DNA of 64,000 bases from Colwellia sp. (GCA_013215465.1 JABSOW010000006.1:1-64000), one strand, 5' to 3'. Shown: positions 18,472-29,298, counted from the stretch's first letter. The notes: a model not told the origin generated them from the sequence alone. Numbers and translations are program-made.

Positions 18472-21310
18472 ATTTTCTAACTTCACCATCGCCATCAACA
18501 TTGGTGATACAACGACCACATAAGTCAGGGTGGGCGTCATGACTACCAACATCAGTAGTTACATGCCAACATCTATCACACTTAGTGCCTTCTGCTGCCG
18601 CAACTGACAACCATAAACCGTCAATATCGGTTAGCGTTGCGTTTTCAGGTATTTGGCTTGTATCAGTAACAACATTGAGCGTCACTTTAGAAGTGATCAA
18701 TACAAAACGTAATTCATCACCTAATTGTGCTAATTTTTCTGCCAAATCTGCGGTTGCATACAAAGTCACCTGTGCTTCAAGCGCCTTACCTACCGTTTTT
18801 TCTTTACGAGCAAGCTCTAAGGCACGGTTAACTTCGCCGCGCACTAATAACAGTTCACTCCAATAGTCATTACCTAGCTCAACGTCCTCTGGCATAGTTG
18901 CCAAACCATCAAACCAAACACCGGTGAAAACAAACTCATCACGCTCACCACTTGCTGGCGTTGGTAATGCTTGCCAAATTTCTTGGGCGGTAAAGGATAA
19001 AATAGGCGCCATCCAAGCTGTCATCGCTTCCACAATTAAGTACATGGCTGTTTGACACGAACGACGGGCGTTAGAATCATCTTTGGCAGTGTATTGTCTA
19101 TCTTTAATAATATCTAAATAGAAACCACCTAGCTCATTAGTACAGAAATTCATTAATTTATGCACGACTACATGAAACTCATATTCATGGTAGGCATTAA
19201 CAATTTCATCTTGTAAACGCGCGGCTTTATCTACCACCCAACGGTCAAGCGCAACCATATCTTCAAAAGCAACCGAATGCTGTGCCGGCTCAAAGCCGTT
19301 TAAGTTGGCGAGTAAAAAACGTGAAGTATTACGAATACGACGATAAGCATCGGCTTGGCGTTTGAATATTTCATCACCAGCAGTGATTTCTTGGGTGTAG
19401 TTAACTGATGCTGTCCACAAACGCAAAACATCAGCACCTAAGGTATTGTTAATTTCTTTTGGGGTGATCACATTGCCTAATGACTTAGACATTTTGTGTC
19501 CCTTAGCATCAACAACAAAGCCATGAGTAAGCACTTGCTTATATGGCGCTTTACCTGTCATAGCAACGGATGACATCATTGATGACATAAACCAACCACG
19601 ATGTTGATCCGAGCCCTCAAGATATAAGTCGGCAATGCCATCAAACTCTTCTCTGGCATTAATCACCGAATAATGCGTGGTGCCCGAGTCAAACCAGACA
19701 TCTAAAGTATCAGGTACTTTAATATATTCTTGAGCATCATCACCAATTAATTCACTTGCCTCTAAATCAAACCAGGCTTGAATGCCTTCTTTTTCAACAC
19801 GTAAGGCAACTTCTTCTATTAGCTCGATGCTGCGAGGGTGTAACGCGCCAGTATCTTGATGAATGAATAATGCCATTGGCACGCCCCACGTACGTTGACG
19901 AGAGATACACCAATCAGGGCGACCTTCAACCATAGATTCGATACGTCGTTGACCCCAATCAGGGATCCACTGAGTTTTTTCAATTTCTTTTAATGAGTCT
20001 TGACGTAATCCTTTCTTGTCCATGCTGATAAACCACTGTGGTGTTGCACGGAAAATCAATGGCGTTTTATGGCGCCAGCAATGCGGATAAGAATGCTCTA
20101 ACGCATGATGATGTACTAATGTGCCATGTTCTTTCAACGTTTCAACCACACTGGCATTAGCCTTAAAGACATGCTGACCGGCAAATAATTTGGTGTCTTC
20201 TAAATAAACGCCATTTGCACCAACAGGGTTTGCGACTTCAAGATTGTATATTTTTCCCACCACAAAATCTTCAACACCATGGCCAGGAGCGGTATGAACA
20301 CAACCGGTACCAGAGTCAGTAGTAACGTGTTCACCTAAAATAACCGGCACAGTAAAATCATAAAAAGGGTGCTGTAGTTGAATCAACTCTAAATCGCTTC
20401 CTTTACAAAAACCTAATGCATGGTATTTATCAATACCAAAGCGGTCCATACAAGTTGTCACTAAGTCTGAAGCCAAGATCAAACGCTCTTTGCCCTGCTC
20501 TGTTTCACATTGTACTAAAGTATATTCAACATCGCCATGAACCGAAACTGCACGGTTAGCAGGTAAGGTCCAAGGTGTTGTAGTCCAGATCACGACTGAA
20601 ATATCACCTTCACCTTGATGATTTTCAGGATGATTAAACTTATTAGCAACGTCAATATCTACCGCAGTAAACTTCACATCAATGGCAGGAGATTGTTTAT
20701 CTTTGTATTCCACCTCAGCTTCCGCCAAAGATGAACCACAATCTGTACACCAATGCACTGGTTTAAAACCTTGATGTAAATGACCATTTTCAGCAATTTT
20801 ACCTAAAGAACGGATGATATTAGCTTCCGTAGCAAAATCCATTGTTAAATAAGGTTTGTCCCAATCAGCAAAAATACCCAAACGTTTGAAATCTTCACGT
20901 TGACCATTAACTTGCTTAGCTGCATATTCACGGCATTTTTCGCGAAAAACACTGGCTGAAACTTTATGACCAGGCTTGCCAACTTTTTTCTCAACCATTA
21001 GTTCAATAGGTAAACCGTGGCAATCCCAACCAGGCACGTAAGGCGAGTTGAAATCAGAAAGGGTTTTCGATTTAACAATAATGTCTTTTAATATTTTATT
21101 TATCGCATGACCAAGGTGAATATTACCATTGGCGTATGGAGGGCCATCATGTAAAACGAATGATTTTTTACCTTTTTTTGCTGTACGAATTTTTCCATAC
21201 AAATCTTTAGCAGCCCATTCTTTGAGCATCTTAGGTTCACGGTTTGCCATATTGCCTTTCATGGCAAACGAAGTGGCTGGCAAATTCAGGGTATGTTTAT
21301 AATCACTCAT
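18464..21310 (-). CDS. ileS: Isoleucyl-tRNA synthetase
   Basis: Class I aminoacyl-tRNA synthetase, 948 residues. The HIGH motif appears as HLGH at 65-68 ([12 protein letters not shown]), and KMSKS near 605 ([10 protein letters not shown]). The editing CP1 domain lies between them ([14 protein letters not shown]). The C-terminal zinc finger CDRCWH with LCGRC shows the bacterial zinc-containing type. The start ATG at 21310 leads [11 protein letters not shown], as in other gammaproteobacteria. It follows ribF by about 50 bases and overlaps lspA. Confidence 0.98.
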   Translation of the reverse strand: MSDYKHTLNLPATSFAMKGNMANREPKMLKEWAAKDLYGKIRTAKKGKKSFVLHDGPPYANGNIHLGHAINKILKDIIVKSKTLSDFNSPYVPGWDCHGLPIELMVEKKVGKPGHKVSASVFREKCREYAAKQVNGQREDFKRLGIFADWDKPYLTMDFATEANIIRSLGKIAENGHLHQGFKPVHWCTDCGSSLAEAEVEYKDKQSPAIDVKFTAVDIDVANKFNHPENHQGEGDISVVIWTTTPWTLPANRAVSVHGDVEYTLVQCETEQGKERLILASDLVTTCMDRFGIDKYHALGFCKGSDLELIQLQHPFYDFTVPVILGEHVTTDSGTGCVHTAPGHGVEDFVVGKIYNLEVANPVGANGVYLEDTKLFAGQHVFKANASVVETLKEHGTLVHHHALEHSYPHCWRHKTPLIFRATPQWFISMDKKGLRQDSLKEIEKTQWIPDWGQRRIESMVEGRPDWCISRQRTWGVPMALFIHQDTGALHPRSIELIEEVALRVEKEGIQAWFDLEASELIGDDAQEYIKVPDTLDVWFDSGTTHYSVINAREEFDGIADLYLEGSDQHRGWFMSSMMSSVAMTGKAPYKQVLTHGFVVDAKGHKMSKSLGNVITPKEINNTLGADVLRLWTASVNYTQEITAGDEIFKRQADAYRRIRNTSRFLLANLNGFEPAQHSVAFEDMVALDRWVVDKAARLQDEIVNAYHEYEFHVVVHKLMNFCTNELGGFYLDIIKDRQYTAKDDSNARRSCQTAMYLIVEAMTAWMAPILSFTAQEIWQALPTPASGERDEFVFTGVWFDGLATMPEDVELGNDYWSELLLVRGEVNRALELARKEKTVGKALEAQVTLYATADLAEKLAQLGDELRFVLITSKVTLNVVTDTSQIPENATLTDIDGLWLSVAAAEGTKCDRCWHVTTDVGSHDAHPDLCGRCITNVDGDGEVRKYA

Positions 21311-21359
21311 TTAAATCATTATCCGGTTATTTAAATTTTTCAAATTATCAGGCACATGC

Positions 21360-22289
21360 CTAATTTTCATTGTTTAATACTTGTTTAGCCTGCTCACTAT
21401 CTTGCTTAATTTGCGCTGTTAACGCTTCGAGGCTATCAAACTTCATCACTTGGCGAAGTTTTTTCTTAATTATCACTTCAATACATTGACCGTAAAGATC
21501 ATCATTAAAGTTAAAAATATGTACTTCTAATTGTTGTCTTATGCCATTTACTGTTGGTCTAGAGCCAATATTAGCAACACCATTAAAGGTGCCATTATTG
21601 GTATTCACTATTACGGCAAAAACACCATCTAAAGGAGATTTCCGCCTTTTTAACAGTACATTTGCCGTTGGAAAGCCTAATTGTCGTCCGCGTTTATCAC
21701 CATGAAAAACCTTACCTATTATCGAATAAGGTCTGCCGAGCATGTTCTCAACATCAGTTAAGTTATCTTGCTCTAAAGCTTGTCGTATCGCCGTACTGCT
21801 CACACGACAATTAGCCATTTTACAGCTAGCGGTATCAGTTACATCAAAACCGAATTTCTTTCCCGCTTCAGCTAACATAGTAAAATCACCAAGGCGGTTT
21901 TTCCCAAAGTGAAAATCATCTCCAACAATTAAATGCTTTATGCCTAATTTTTCCACTAATAGCTGTTCAATAAACTGCTGTGCACTTTGGCTGGCAAACT
22001 TACGGGTAAAGTTAACACAAATTAACCGTTCAACGCCTAGTTCTGCAAGCAGTGAATACTTGTCTCGTAAACGACAAAGCCTTGCTGGCGCTTTCTCTCC
22101 CGCAAATAATTCTTGTGGCTGTGGTTCAAACACTAATACCGCAGCAGCACAATTTAGTACTTTGGCTTTAGCAACTAAAGCCGCAATAACACGTTGATGT
22201 CCTTTATGAACACCATCAAAATTACCTATGGTTAATACACAGCCGTGATCCTCTAGCTGAATATTATGTATACCGCGAACTAATTTCAT
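21360..22289 (-). CDS. ribF: Bifunctional riboflavin kinase / FAD synthetase
   Basis: Makes FMN from riboflavin and FAD from FMN. The N-terminal nucleotidyltransferase domain has LTIGNFDGVHKGHQ (about 19-32) and the C-terminal flavokinase domain has GKVFHGDKRGRQLGFPTANV (about 185-205). At 309 residues the length is usual. First gene of the ribF-ileS-lspA-fkpB-ispH series. A partial copy of its own 5' end lies directly upstream (22296-22421). Confidence 0.96.
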   Translation of the reverse strand: MKLVRGIHNIQLEDHGCVLTIGNFDGVHKGHQRVIAALVAKAKVLNCAAAVLVFEPQPQELFAGEKAPARLCRLRDKYSLLAELGVERLICVNFTRKFASQSAQQFIEQLLVEKLGIKHLIVGDDFHFGKNRLGDFTMLAEAGKKFGFDVTDTASCKMANCRVSSTAIRQALEQDNLTDVENMLGRPYSIIGKVFHGDKRGRQLGFPTANVLLKRRKSPLDGVFAVIVNTNNGTFNGVANIGSRPTVNGIRQQLEVHIFNFNDDLYGQCIEVIIKKKLRQVMKFDSLEALTAQIKQDSEQAKQVLNNEN

Positions 22290-22295
22290 TGCTAT

Positions 22296-22421
22296 TTATA
22301 CTGCCTTTTGACAACCAAAAACCAAAGAACTCACTATTACTTTTTCACCACATACAAGCGTCAATACAGCTAACAATTGATCTTCTGGCGGAATATTGTC
22401 TATACCGCGAACTAATTGCAT
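22296..22421 (-). pseudogene. Truncated second copy of the ribF start
   Basis: A 41-codon reading frame whose first 14 codons (MQLVRGIDNIPPED) match the RibF start (MKLVRGIHNIQLED), followed by unrelated sequence and a TAA at 22296-22298, seven bases before the ribF ATG. The DNA match includes TTAGTTCGCGGTATA in both copies. The simplest reading is a local partial duplication that left a remnant between the promoter and ribF. A translated leader peptide controlling ribF is a less likely alternative. Confidence 0.6.
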
Positions 22422-22520
22422 GGTTTGTATTTTAAACCTAAAGGCAAATATGTAGATAAAATAAATCGCCGAATTATATATTAACGAGCGATAATAATCA
22501 GCACTTGATAAATATTATTT

Positions 22521-24143
22521 TTAGTTTTTTACCTTAAAATCACCAGGGCGAACACCTAATAAGGCAATCATAAGAAAATAACTTATGCAGCCACCACCAA
22601 TACACATGATTAGCTGTAGCACTTGCTCCGCAAAAGCCATCGCTAACCACACCTCGAAATCGCTAGATAATTGATAAACCACCAATGCCATCACCAATGC
22701 CGATAAAACTAATTTACCGATAAAATTTTTAGTGCTTTTTGACAAATGATAAACACCGGCCTGCTTTAAACCTCGATAAAGCAGCCAAGCATTTAATGTT
22801 GCCGACATAGTCGTTGCCATAGCCAAACCAACATAACCAAAAAAAGGTGCCAGCATTAAATTAAAGGCCATGTTAGCAACCATTGCTATAATACCAATCT
22901 TTACTGGGGTTTTAGTATCTTGCCTAGCATAATAACCCGGCGCTAACACCTTAATAAACATAAAGCTTAATAAGCCAGACAAGTAAGCAAATAATGCCAT
23001 TGATACTTGTAACACATCATTTTGGCTAAATTCTCCTCGCATAAATAGCACCATAATAATCGGTTGTGCAAGAACCATGAGCCCCGCTAAAGCAGGCCAA
23101 CCAAACAAGGAAATTACTTTAATACCCCAATCTAAAGTACCAGTAAATTCGGTAGCACTATTTTTACTGTGCAGTTTTGCCAAACTAGGTAAAATAACCG
23201 TCGCAATACCAATACCAAATAAGCCTAACGGAAACTCTAATAATCTATCGGCGTAATAGAGCCAACTAATAGAGCCAGTAATTAAAAAACTGGCAATCAA
23301 GGTATCAAGCAGTAAATTAATTTGAGTAACAGAGACGCCAAACAATGCAGGAATGATCAACTTACGAATTTTAGTAACTCCCTTACTGTGCCAAGACCAA
23401 CAAGGTTTAACTAAAACGCCCGCTTTATACAAAAAAGGAATTTGAAAAAGAAACTGAACCAAGCCGCCAAAAAATACCCCCCATGCAAGTGCATAAGCAG
23501 GACTTTGGGTATATTCTGCGCCATATACTGCCATTAAAATAATAGCGATATTAAGCAGTACCGGCGTAAAAGCCGCCACAGCAAATTTCCCTAAGGTGTT
23601 AAGTACCGCCCCGGCAAGCGCGGTAAAACTAATAAACCATAAATAAGGAAAGGTAATTGTTAATAAGCTCGCCGCTAGCTCAAATTTTTCACCGCCAACG
23701 CTCTCTGGGCCATTGTTAAACCAATCAATAAACCAACCACCACCAAATAAAATAACAAATAAAGGTGATGCCAGCATGCCAAAAAGAGTAACTAAGGTAA
23801 TAATTACCCCCAACGTACCGGAAACTTGCGCAATCAAGCGCCTCGTTTCGTCAAGAGAAACATCAAGCTTGCTCTTATTGTCACCGTGCTCCCTTGTCAA
23901 CGCATTTTTTTCATCTTTGGTATGATATTCACTTAACACTGGCACAAAAGCTTGAGCAAAAGCCCCTTCGGCAAAGAGGCGACGAAAAAAATTAGGAATT
24001 TTATTGGCAAAGAGAAAAACATCCGCCATTACTCCTGTGCCCATCACATTAGCAATAACTACATCACGCACTAAGCCCAGCACACGAGAAACTAAGGTCA
24101 TCACACTAACAATCAACCCTGATTTCATTAACTTTTTACTCAA
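22521..24143 (-). CDS. murJ: Lipid II flippase MurJ
   Basis: Polytopic inner-membrane protein (540 residues, about 14 membrane segments) that flips lipid II for peptidoglycan synthesis. The N-terminus VSVMTLVSRVLGLVRDVVIA and the following FFRRLFAEGAFAQAFVPVL are the MurJ/MVF signature. The start is TTG at 24143: TGAGGATG lies at proper distance upstream, while the next ATG (24128) is too far from it. A charged insertion (HTKDEKNALTREHGDNKSK, about 75-95) sits in a loop. Divergent from rpsT and upstream of ribF, the usual order. Confidence 0.95.
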   Translation of the reverse strand: MSKKLMKSGLIVSVMTLVSRVLGLVRDVVIANVMGTGVMADVFLFANKIPNFFRRLFAEGAFAQAFVPVLSEYHTKDEKNALTREHGDNKSKLDVSLDETRRLIAQVSGTLGVIITLVTLFGMLASPLFVILFGGGWFIDWFNNGPESVGGEKFELAASLLTITFPYLWFISFTALAGAVLNTLGKFAVAAFTPVLLNIAIILMAVYGAEYTQSPAYALAWGVFFGGLVQFLFQIPFLYKAGVLVKPCWSWHSKGVTKIRKLIIPALFGVSVTQINLLLDTLIASFLITGSISWLYYADRLLEFPLGLFGIGIATVILPSLAKLHSKNSATEFTGTLDWGIKVISLFGWPALAGLMVLAQPIIMVLFMRGEFSQNDVLQVSMALFAYLSGLLSFMFIKVLAPGYYARQDTKTPVKIGIIAMVANMAFNLMLAPFFGYVGLAMATTMSATLNAWLLYRGLKQAGVYHLSKSTKNFIGKLVLSALVMALVVYQLSSDFEVWLAMAFAEQVLQLIMCIGGGCISYFLMIALLGVRPGDFKVKN

Positions 24144-24390
24144 AAAAACATCCTCAAAAATAATAGAAATAAAGAAATGCAGTAATTAACTAAAATAAGC
24201 TACTATTATGTAATGATTTTATCTATATAAACAATGTATACTTAGCTCCGTTCACAATAGGAACAAACAAAATTCAATTTAAATGCTCTTTTATTAGATA
24301 TAGCAATTAAATCATTTGACAATCAGCTAAAAAACAGGCATATTTCGTCGCCTTAAATTTACGCTTATATAACATTTTTTAGGAGTCACC

Positions 24391-24651
24391 TTGGCTAACT
24401 CAAAGCAAGCTAAGAAGCGCGCAGTACAATCTGAAAAGCGCCGTCAACATAATGCAAGCCGTCGCTCAATGATGCGTACTTTAGTTAAAAAAGTAATCGC
24501 AGCTATTGAAGCCGGTGATAAAGAAGTAGCAACAAAAGAATTAGCTGCTGTTACACCAATTTTAGACCGTTATGCAAGTAAAGGTCTTATTCATAAAAAC
24601 AAAGCAGCTCGTAGTAAGAGCCGTTTAAATGCTGCTATTAAAGCCCTATAG
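24391..24651 (+). CDS. rpsT: 30S ribosomal protein S20
   Basis: An 86-residue basic protein of the small subunit: [20 protein letters not shown] at the start and [18 protein letters not shown] at the end. It begins with TTG at 24391 after AGGAGTCACC. E. coli rpsT also uses UUG, linked to its translational autoregulation, so the start is trusted. Followed by a strong terminator. Confidence 0.97.
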   Translation: MANSKQAKKRAVQSEKRRQHNASRRSMMRTLVKKVIAAIEAGDKEVATKELAAVTPILDRYASKGLIHKNKAARSKSRLNAAIKAL

Positions 24652-24700
24652 GCTAGGTAGCACTTTACGTTTTTCTGATTACTTATGGTAATATTTTAAA

Positions 24701-24723
24701 AACCGACCTTGGTCGGTTTTTTT
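24701..24723 (+). terminator. Rho-independent terminator of rpsT
   Basis: Stem AACCGACC / GGTCGGTT (24701-24708 and 24711-24718) directly followed by a run of Ts. A compact GC-rich hairpin 50 bases after the rpsT stop. Confidence 0.9.
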
Positions 24724-24866
24724 ATATCTGCAATTTGATCTATGCTTTTGTTTTTTACTCGTTATAGATTTAACTTTACTCTTTATTAACATTTATATTC
24801 ATCTCACCTATTGCACTCACCAAGAAATTTTCTTAATCTCATAACAAAATAACAATTGGGCTTACT

Positions 24867-26579
24867 ATGACATTCTTCAACTTTAAAACATCTATAACAA
24901 AAATTGCAGCCATGGTATTACTCGCCACAGCCTCATTAACGGCTTGTAATGAACAATCAAGTAAAACAATAGCGATGCAAGGTGCAACTTCTTCTAAAGG
25001 CCAGCAACCAACTTCTATGCAACTTGTCGCTAATTACCCTAATCGCTTAGGCATATACCAAGAAGTTACTTTATCAGCAGATTTAAGCCATTTATCTGCC
25101 AACCAAAAAAAAATGCTCGCTCTTTTAATAGACGCATCAAAAATTATGGACGATTTATTTTGGCAACAAGCATATTCACAAGACAAAAAAACATTTCTCG
25201 CGGCAATTAAAGATGAAAAAGTTCGCCGCTTTGCTGAAATCAACTATGGCCCTTGGGATAGACTAGACGGCGATAAAGTTTTTTTAACGCAAAATAAAGA
25301 TAAAGCTCATGGTGCAGAGTTTTATCCAAAAAACATGACTAAGGCTGAATTTGAACAAGCTGATTTAGCCAACAAAGACGGATTATATTCAATTATTAGC
25401 CGCGATGACGAAGGGCAATTAATTACCATCGCCTACTCGGAAATGTACAGTGACGAAATCAACCGCGCTGCCGCTATTTTAGAGAAAGCAGCGACCTTTG
25501 CTGATGATAAAGAGTTTGCTAACTACCTAGCCATGCGGGCTAACGCATTACGTACAGATGATTACCAAGCCTCTGACTTTGCTTGGATGGAGATGAAAAA
25601 CAACCCCATTGATATTGTTATCGGCCCAATAGAAAACTATGAAGATCAATTATATGGTTATCGCGCAGCTTTTGAAGCCTACGTCTTAATCAAAGATCTT
25701 TCATGGAGTGAAAAACTAGCAAAGTATGCACAATATTTACCTGAACTGCAAAAAGAACTGCCTGTAGCTAGAAAATACAAAGCTGAAGTGCCCGGCTCTG
25801 ATGCGGATTTAAATGCTTATGATGTTATTTATTATGGCGGCCATTCAAATGCGGGCAGCAAAACTATTGCGATTAATCTACCTAACGATGAACAAGTACA
25901 GCTAGAAAAAGGTACTCGTCGTTTACAGCTTAAAAATGCGATGCGTGCCAAGTTTGACACTATCATGCTACCTATTGCTGAGACCTTAATTGTACCTGAG
26001 CAACGCAAAAACGTTACTTTTACCGGCTTCTTTGCTAATACCATGTTCCATGAAGTTGCTCATGGTTTAGGTATCAAGAACACCCTTAACGGCAAGGGTA
26101 CTGTTCGTCAAGCCCTCAAAGAGCATGCCAGTGCGTTAGAAGAGGGCAAAGCTGATGTTTTAGGTTTATACATGATACGTCAACTGCTTGAGAAAGGAGC
26201 TATTACCGAAGGAAAGCTAGCAGAGTATTACACGACCTTTATGGCTGGAATATTCCGCTCAGTGCGTTTTGGCGCAAGCTCGGCACACGGTAAAGCTAAT
26301 ATGGTTCGTTTCAACTATTTCCAAGAAAAAGGTGCCTTTAGCCGTAATGAACAAGGCTTATACCGCGTTAATATGGATGAAATGACCACAGCTATCGACT
26401 CACTTTCTAGGCTGATTTTAACATTACAAGGTAACGGCGATTATCAAGGTGTAGAGGATTTAGTTGCCAGTAAAGGAATTATTAGTGAAACCTTAAGGGC
26501 TGATTTAGCGCGTTTAGAAGCTGCTAACATCCCTGTAGATATTGTTTTTAAGCAAGGTAAACAAGTTTTAGGCCTTTAA
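24867..26579 (+). CDS. Lipoprotein zinc hydrolase, M49 (dipeptidyl-peptidase III)-like
   Basis: Predicted exported lipoprotein of 570 residues: signal peptide with lipobox LTAC (C27). The catalytic motif HEVAH lies at 395-399, followed by EEGKAD with a presumed third zinc ligand at E425. The spacing and the EExxAD second motif resemble family M49, but classical members have the longer HEXXGH; this one has plain HEXXH followed by GLG. Similar proteins are often named dipeptidyl-peptidase 3 family or Zn-dependent hydrolase. It probably trims short peptides at the periplasmic face. It stands alone between the rpsT terminator and a hairpin, with its own upstream region. Confidence 0.75.
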   Translation: MTFFNFKTSITKIAAMVLLATASLTACNEQSSKTIAMQGATSSKGQQPTSMQLVANYPNRLGIYQEVTLSADLSHLSANQKKMLALLIDASKIMDDLFWQQAYSQDKKTFLAAIKDEKVRRFAEINYGPWDRLDGDKVFLTQNKDKAHGAEFYPKNMTKAEFEQADLANKDGLYSIISRDDEGQLITIAYSEMYSDEINRAAAILEKAATFADDKEFANYLAMRANALRTDDYQASDFAWMEMKNNPIDIVIGPIENYEDQLYGYRAAFEAYVLIKDLSWSEKLAKYAQYLPELQKELPVARKYKAEVPGSDADLNAYDVIYYGGHSNAGSKTIAINLPNDEQVQLEKGTRRLQLKNAMRAKFDTIMLPIAETLIVPEQRKNVTFTGFFANTMFHEVAHGLGIKNTLNGKGTVRQALKEHASALEEGKADVLGLYMIRQLLEKGAITEGKLAEYYTTFMAGIFRSVRFGASSAHGKANMVRFNYFQEKGAFSRNEQGLYRVNMDEMTTAIDSLSRLILTLQGNGDYQGVEDLVASKGIISETLRADLARLEAANIPVDIVFKQGKQVLGL

Positions 26580-26721
26580 TCATATTACTCCCATAAAAGC
26601 GCTTGTAATAAATAAGTACTCTCTAGGCTTTACTATTAGTACTGGCTCTACTGTCAGGTCATTTGATGATCTGCCGCCTAGCTTTAAAAGTAGGTAACAT
26701 TGCAATACTACTAAAGTTTTC

Positions 26722-26752
26722 ACTCCAAATTTAACTCGCTTAAATTTGGAGT
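26722..26752. repeat. Perfect 13-base stem-loop
   Basis: Arms ACTCCAAATTTAA and TTAAATTTGGAGT around a 5-base loop (CTCGC), 143 bases after the M49-like gene and 130 bases before the TlpA-like gene. There is no T run, so it may be a weak terminator, a processing hairpin or a protein-binding dyad. The rest of the 26580-26883 interval holds nothing I can name. Confidence 0.6.
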
Positions 26753-26883
26753 TATCACTACTGTACATAACATACTTATTGATGACTTCACTTTAACAAG
26801 CTATCAGCAAAGGTAAAAAGCCATGCAATAAAAAACACTTATACAGGGTCATCTATATATCATTCAAATGAACACAACCCTAT

Positions 26884-27375
26884 ATGAAAAAAACCACTTA
26901 TCTTGCTAGCTTATTTATTCTGCTGCTTTGGACTATTCCTAACGCTATGGCCGAAGGTTTTCCAACCGCGCCACCTTGGCAATTAACCACACAAGCAGGG
27001 AAAACTATTTCGTTGAGTGATTATCAAGGTAAGCCAGTCATTTTACATTTTTGGGCTACTTGGTGCCCCTATTGCAAAAAGTTACAACCGAAATTAGTCG
27101 AGCTTGAAAAGAAATATCAAAGCTCTGGCATAAAAATTGTTTCTATTAGCTTCAATGAAGACGATGGCGCGACGCCACAAGATGAAATAAACAAACGCGG
27201 TTATGATTTCATTACGGCAGTAAAGGGGGAGTTGGTGGCAAAACAGTACGGAGTAAGAGGTACACCCACTACCTTTTTTATTAATCGTCAAGGTAAAGCA
27301 ATATATAAATCAACCAGTTCAAATATAAATAACCCTAAACTCGAATTAGCCGTGCAAGAAATAATTAAGCCCTAA
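26884..27375 (+). CDS. Periplasmic TlpA/ResA-like thioredoxin
   Basis: A 163-residue exported thiol-disulfide oxidoreductase. A signal peptide ends near AMAEG (23-25). The thioredoxin active site is WCPYC (C61, C64), and the cis-proline loop is GTPTTF near residue 136. The AhpC-TSA/Redoxin-type layout (LSDYQGKPVILHFWATWC) points to the TlpA/ResA group, usually reductants in cytochrome c maturation or general periplasmic thiol reduction. No cytochrome genes are next to it, so the partner is unknown. Confidence 0.88.
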   Translation: MKKTTYLASLFILLLWTIPNAMAEGFPTAPPWQLTTQAGKTISLSDYQGKPVILHFWATWCPYCKKLQPKLVELEKKYQSSGIKIVSISFNEDDGATPQDEINKRGYDFITAVKGELVAKQYGVRGTPTTFFINRQGKAIYKSTSSNINNPKLELAVQEIIKP

Positions 27376-27424
27376 TCACTTTTCTACTCATTACTTTCTA
27401 CTTGTTACCTTCTAAGTACGAAAA

Positions 27425-27449
27425 AGGGAAGCTTATCGCTTCCCTCTTT
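27425..27449. terminator. Two-way terminator
   Basis: Stem AGGGAAGC / GCTTCCCT (27425-27432 and 27438-27445) with T-rich flanks in both directions (CTTTT on the plus strand, TTTTTCG on the minus strand). It separates the TlpA-like gene from the convergent acyl-CoA dehydrogenase. Confidence 0.88.
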
Positions 27450-27486
27450 TATCAAGCCTGTCTGACTATTTCATTAATAAGGTTGA

Positions 27487-29298
27487 TTAAAAAGAAAAAT
27501 CATCCACATCAAGTGCCATCATAGAATCACTGCCATTTTCAACACAAGCAGCATGGCCATTTGCCCTTGGTAAAATACGTTGAAAGTAAAAACGTGCTGT
27601 TTTGATTTTTGCTTGATAAAAAGCACTATCATCATCACTTGCTGCGAGCTTATCTTGGGCAACTTTTGCCATTTTAGCCCAAAAATAAGCAAGTACTAAA
27701 TAACCTGAATACATCAAATAATCAACCGATGCAGCGCCTATTTCATCCGGGTTCTCCATGGCTTTTAAACCTAAGGCTTCGGTCATTTTTTGCCAATCAC
27801 CACCAAAGGTCATAATAGGTTGAATAAACTCTTGCATGGCTTCATTAGCAGAATTTTCCACACAAAATGCCGTCACTTCTGCGCCAAATGGTTTGAGTAT
27901 TTCACCTTTAGAGCCTAAAATTTTACGCGCTAACAAATCAAGTGCTTGAATACCGGTAGTGCCTTCATACAAACAGCTAATTTTTGTATCACGCATTAGC
28001 TGCTCCATGCCCCACTCTTTGATATAGCCATGACCACCAAATACTTGTACGCCATGACCAGTACACTCTAGACCTAATTCAGTTAAAAAAGCTTTGGCAA
28101 TTGGCGTTAATAAAGCTAACTTAGCTTCTGCTGAGGATTTTTCTGCTTTATCTACTTTGCCTTCAGCTAAAGGTGCATGAGCGACATCAACTAGCTGTGA
28201 TAAATAAGCGATTAATGCTCTGCCGCCTTCAGCAATTGATTTTTGCGTTAATAACATACGGCGTACATCTGGGTGAACAATAATAGCATCTGCTGGCCCT
28301 TTTGGGTTTTTAACCCCCGACAATGAGCGCATCTGTAATCTATCTTTGGCGTAAGCCAATGCCCCTTGAAATGACGCTTCAGCAGCAGCAACACCTTCGG
28401 TAGCAACGCCTAAACGAGCAACATTCATAAAGGTAAACATACAGTTTAAGCCACGATTAACTTCGCCAATTAAATAACCTTTAGCGCCATCAAAATTGAT
28501 CACACAAGTCGCATTAGCATTGATACCCATTTTATGTTCAATTGAACCACAGCTTACCGCATTTCTATCGCTGATTTCACCCGCATCTGTAACGTTAAAT
28601 TTAGGCACAATAAATAATGAAATACCGCGACTACCTTCTGGCGAACCAGGAATGCGGGCAATAACAATATGAACAATGTTATCCGACAAGTCATGCTCAC
28701 CGGCAGAGATAAAAATCTTAGTACCGGTTAACGAGTAGCTACCATCATCATTTATTTCAGCCTTAGTGCGTAACATACCTAAATCTGTACCACAATGAGG
28801 CTCAGTTAAGCACATAGTACCAGTCCAAGTACCTTCAACCAGTTTTGGCATAAAAATACTTTTATCGGTATCACTGCCATGTGCTTCTATCGTCGCTAAT
28901 GCCCCGTGACTCAACCCTGGGTACATAGCAAAGCTATGATTAGCACTGGAGAAAAACTCGGTAATAGCCGTATTTAATGAATGGGGTAAACCTTGACCAC
29001 CAAAATCAACATTTTGCGCTAAGGTTGGCCAGCCTCCTTCAACATATTGTTGATAAGCTTCTTTAAAACCATCGGGAGTTGTCACCTCACCCTCATGCCA
29101 AGTACAACCTTGTTCATCACCAATTTGGTTTATTGGCGCAACCACTTGCTCAGTAAACTTAGCAGCTTCAGCGATTATCGCATCGACCATATCAAGGCTA
29201 GCATCTTCATAACCTAGCTTTTGATAATGGCTGTCACAATCAAGTAATTCTTGCATGACAAACTTCATATCTCTAATAGGTGCGTTATATTCTGGCAT
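27487..29298 (-). CDS. Acyl-CoA dehydrogenase (about 600-residue class)
   Basis: FAD-dependent flavoenzyme oxidising an acyl-CoA to its trans-2-enoyl form. The 603 residues hold the N-terminal helical domain, the FAD-binding middle segment (CLTEPHCGTDLG and TGTKIFISAGEHD) and the C-terminal domain with the segment YEGTTGIQALDLLARKIL that carries the catalytic Glu in this class. The long C-terminal extension (about 470-603) is the domain seen in DmdC and related dehydrogenases. Substrate cannot be fixed: medium-chain fatty acids or methylmercaptopropionyl-CoA are both possible, and no dmd neighbour supports the latter. ATG at 29298 after GGAGAGA. Confidence 0.9.
   Translation of the reverse strand: MPEYNAPIRDMKFVMQELLDCDSHYQKLGYEDASLDMVDAIIAEAAKFTEQVVAPINQIGDEQGCTWHEGEVTTPDGFKEAYQQYVEGGWPTLAQNVDFGGQGLPHSLNTAITEFFSSANHSFAMYPGLSHGALATIEAHGSDTDKSIFMPKLVEGTWTGTMCLTEPHCGTDLGMLRTKAEINDDGSYSLTGTKIFISAGEHDLSDNIVHIVIARIPGSPEGSRGISLFIVPKFNVTDAGEISDRNAVSCGSIEHKMGINANATCVINFDGAKGYLIGEVNRGLNCMFTFMNVARLGVATEGVAAAEASFQGALAYAKDRLQMRSLSGVKNPKGPADAIIVHPDVRRMLLTQKSIAEGGRALIAYLSQLVDVAHAPLAEGKVDKAEKSSAEAKLALLTPIAKAFLTELGLECTGHGVQVFGGHGYIKEWGMEQLMRDTKISCLYEGTTGIQALDLLARKILGSKGEILKPFGAEVTAFCVENSANEAMQEFIQPIMTFGGDWQKMTEALGLKAMENPDEIGAASVDYLMYSGYLVLAYFWAKMAKVAQDKLAASDDDSAFYQAKIKTARFYFQRILPRANGHAACVENGSDSMMALDVDDFSF

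Noticed and set aside
18472..18552. Longer lspA reading frame
   Set aside because: The extra codons fall inside ileS; the ATGCCTAA overlap start is the conserved form.
27487..29298. Dimethylsulfoniopropionate pathway enzyme DmdC
   Set aside because: The domain layout allows it, but no other dmd gene is nearby and the class is broad, so only acyl-CoA dehydrogenase is called.
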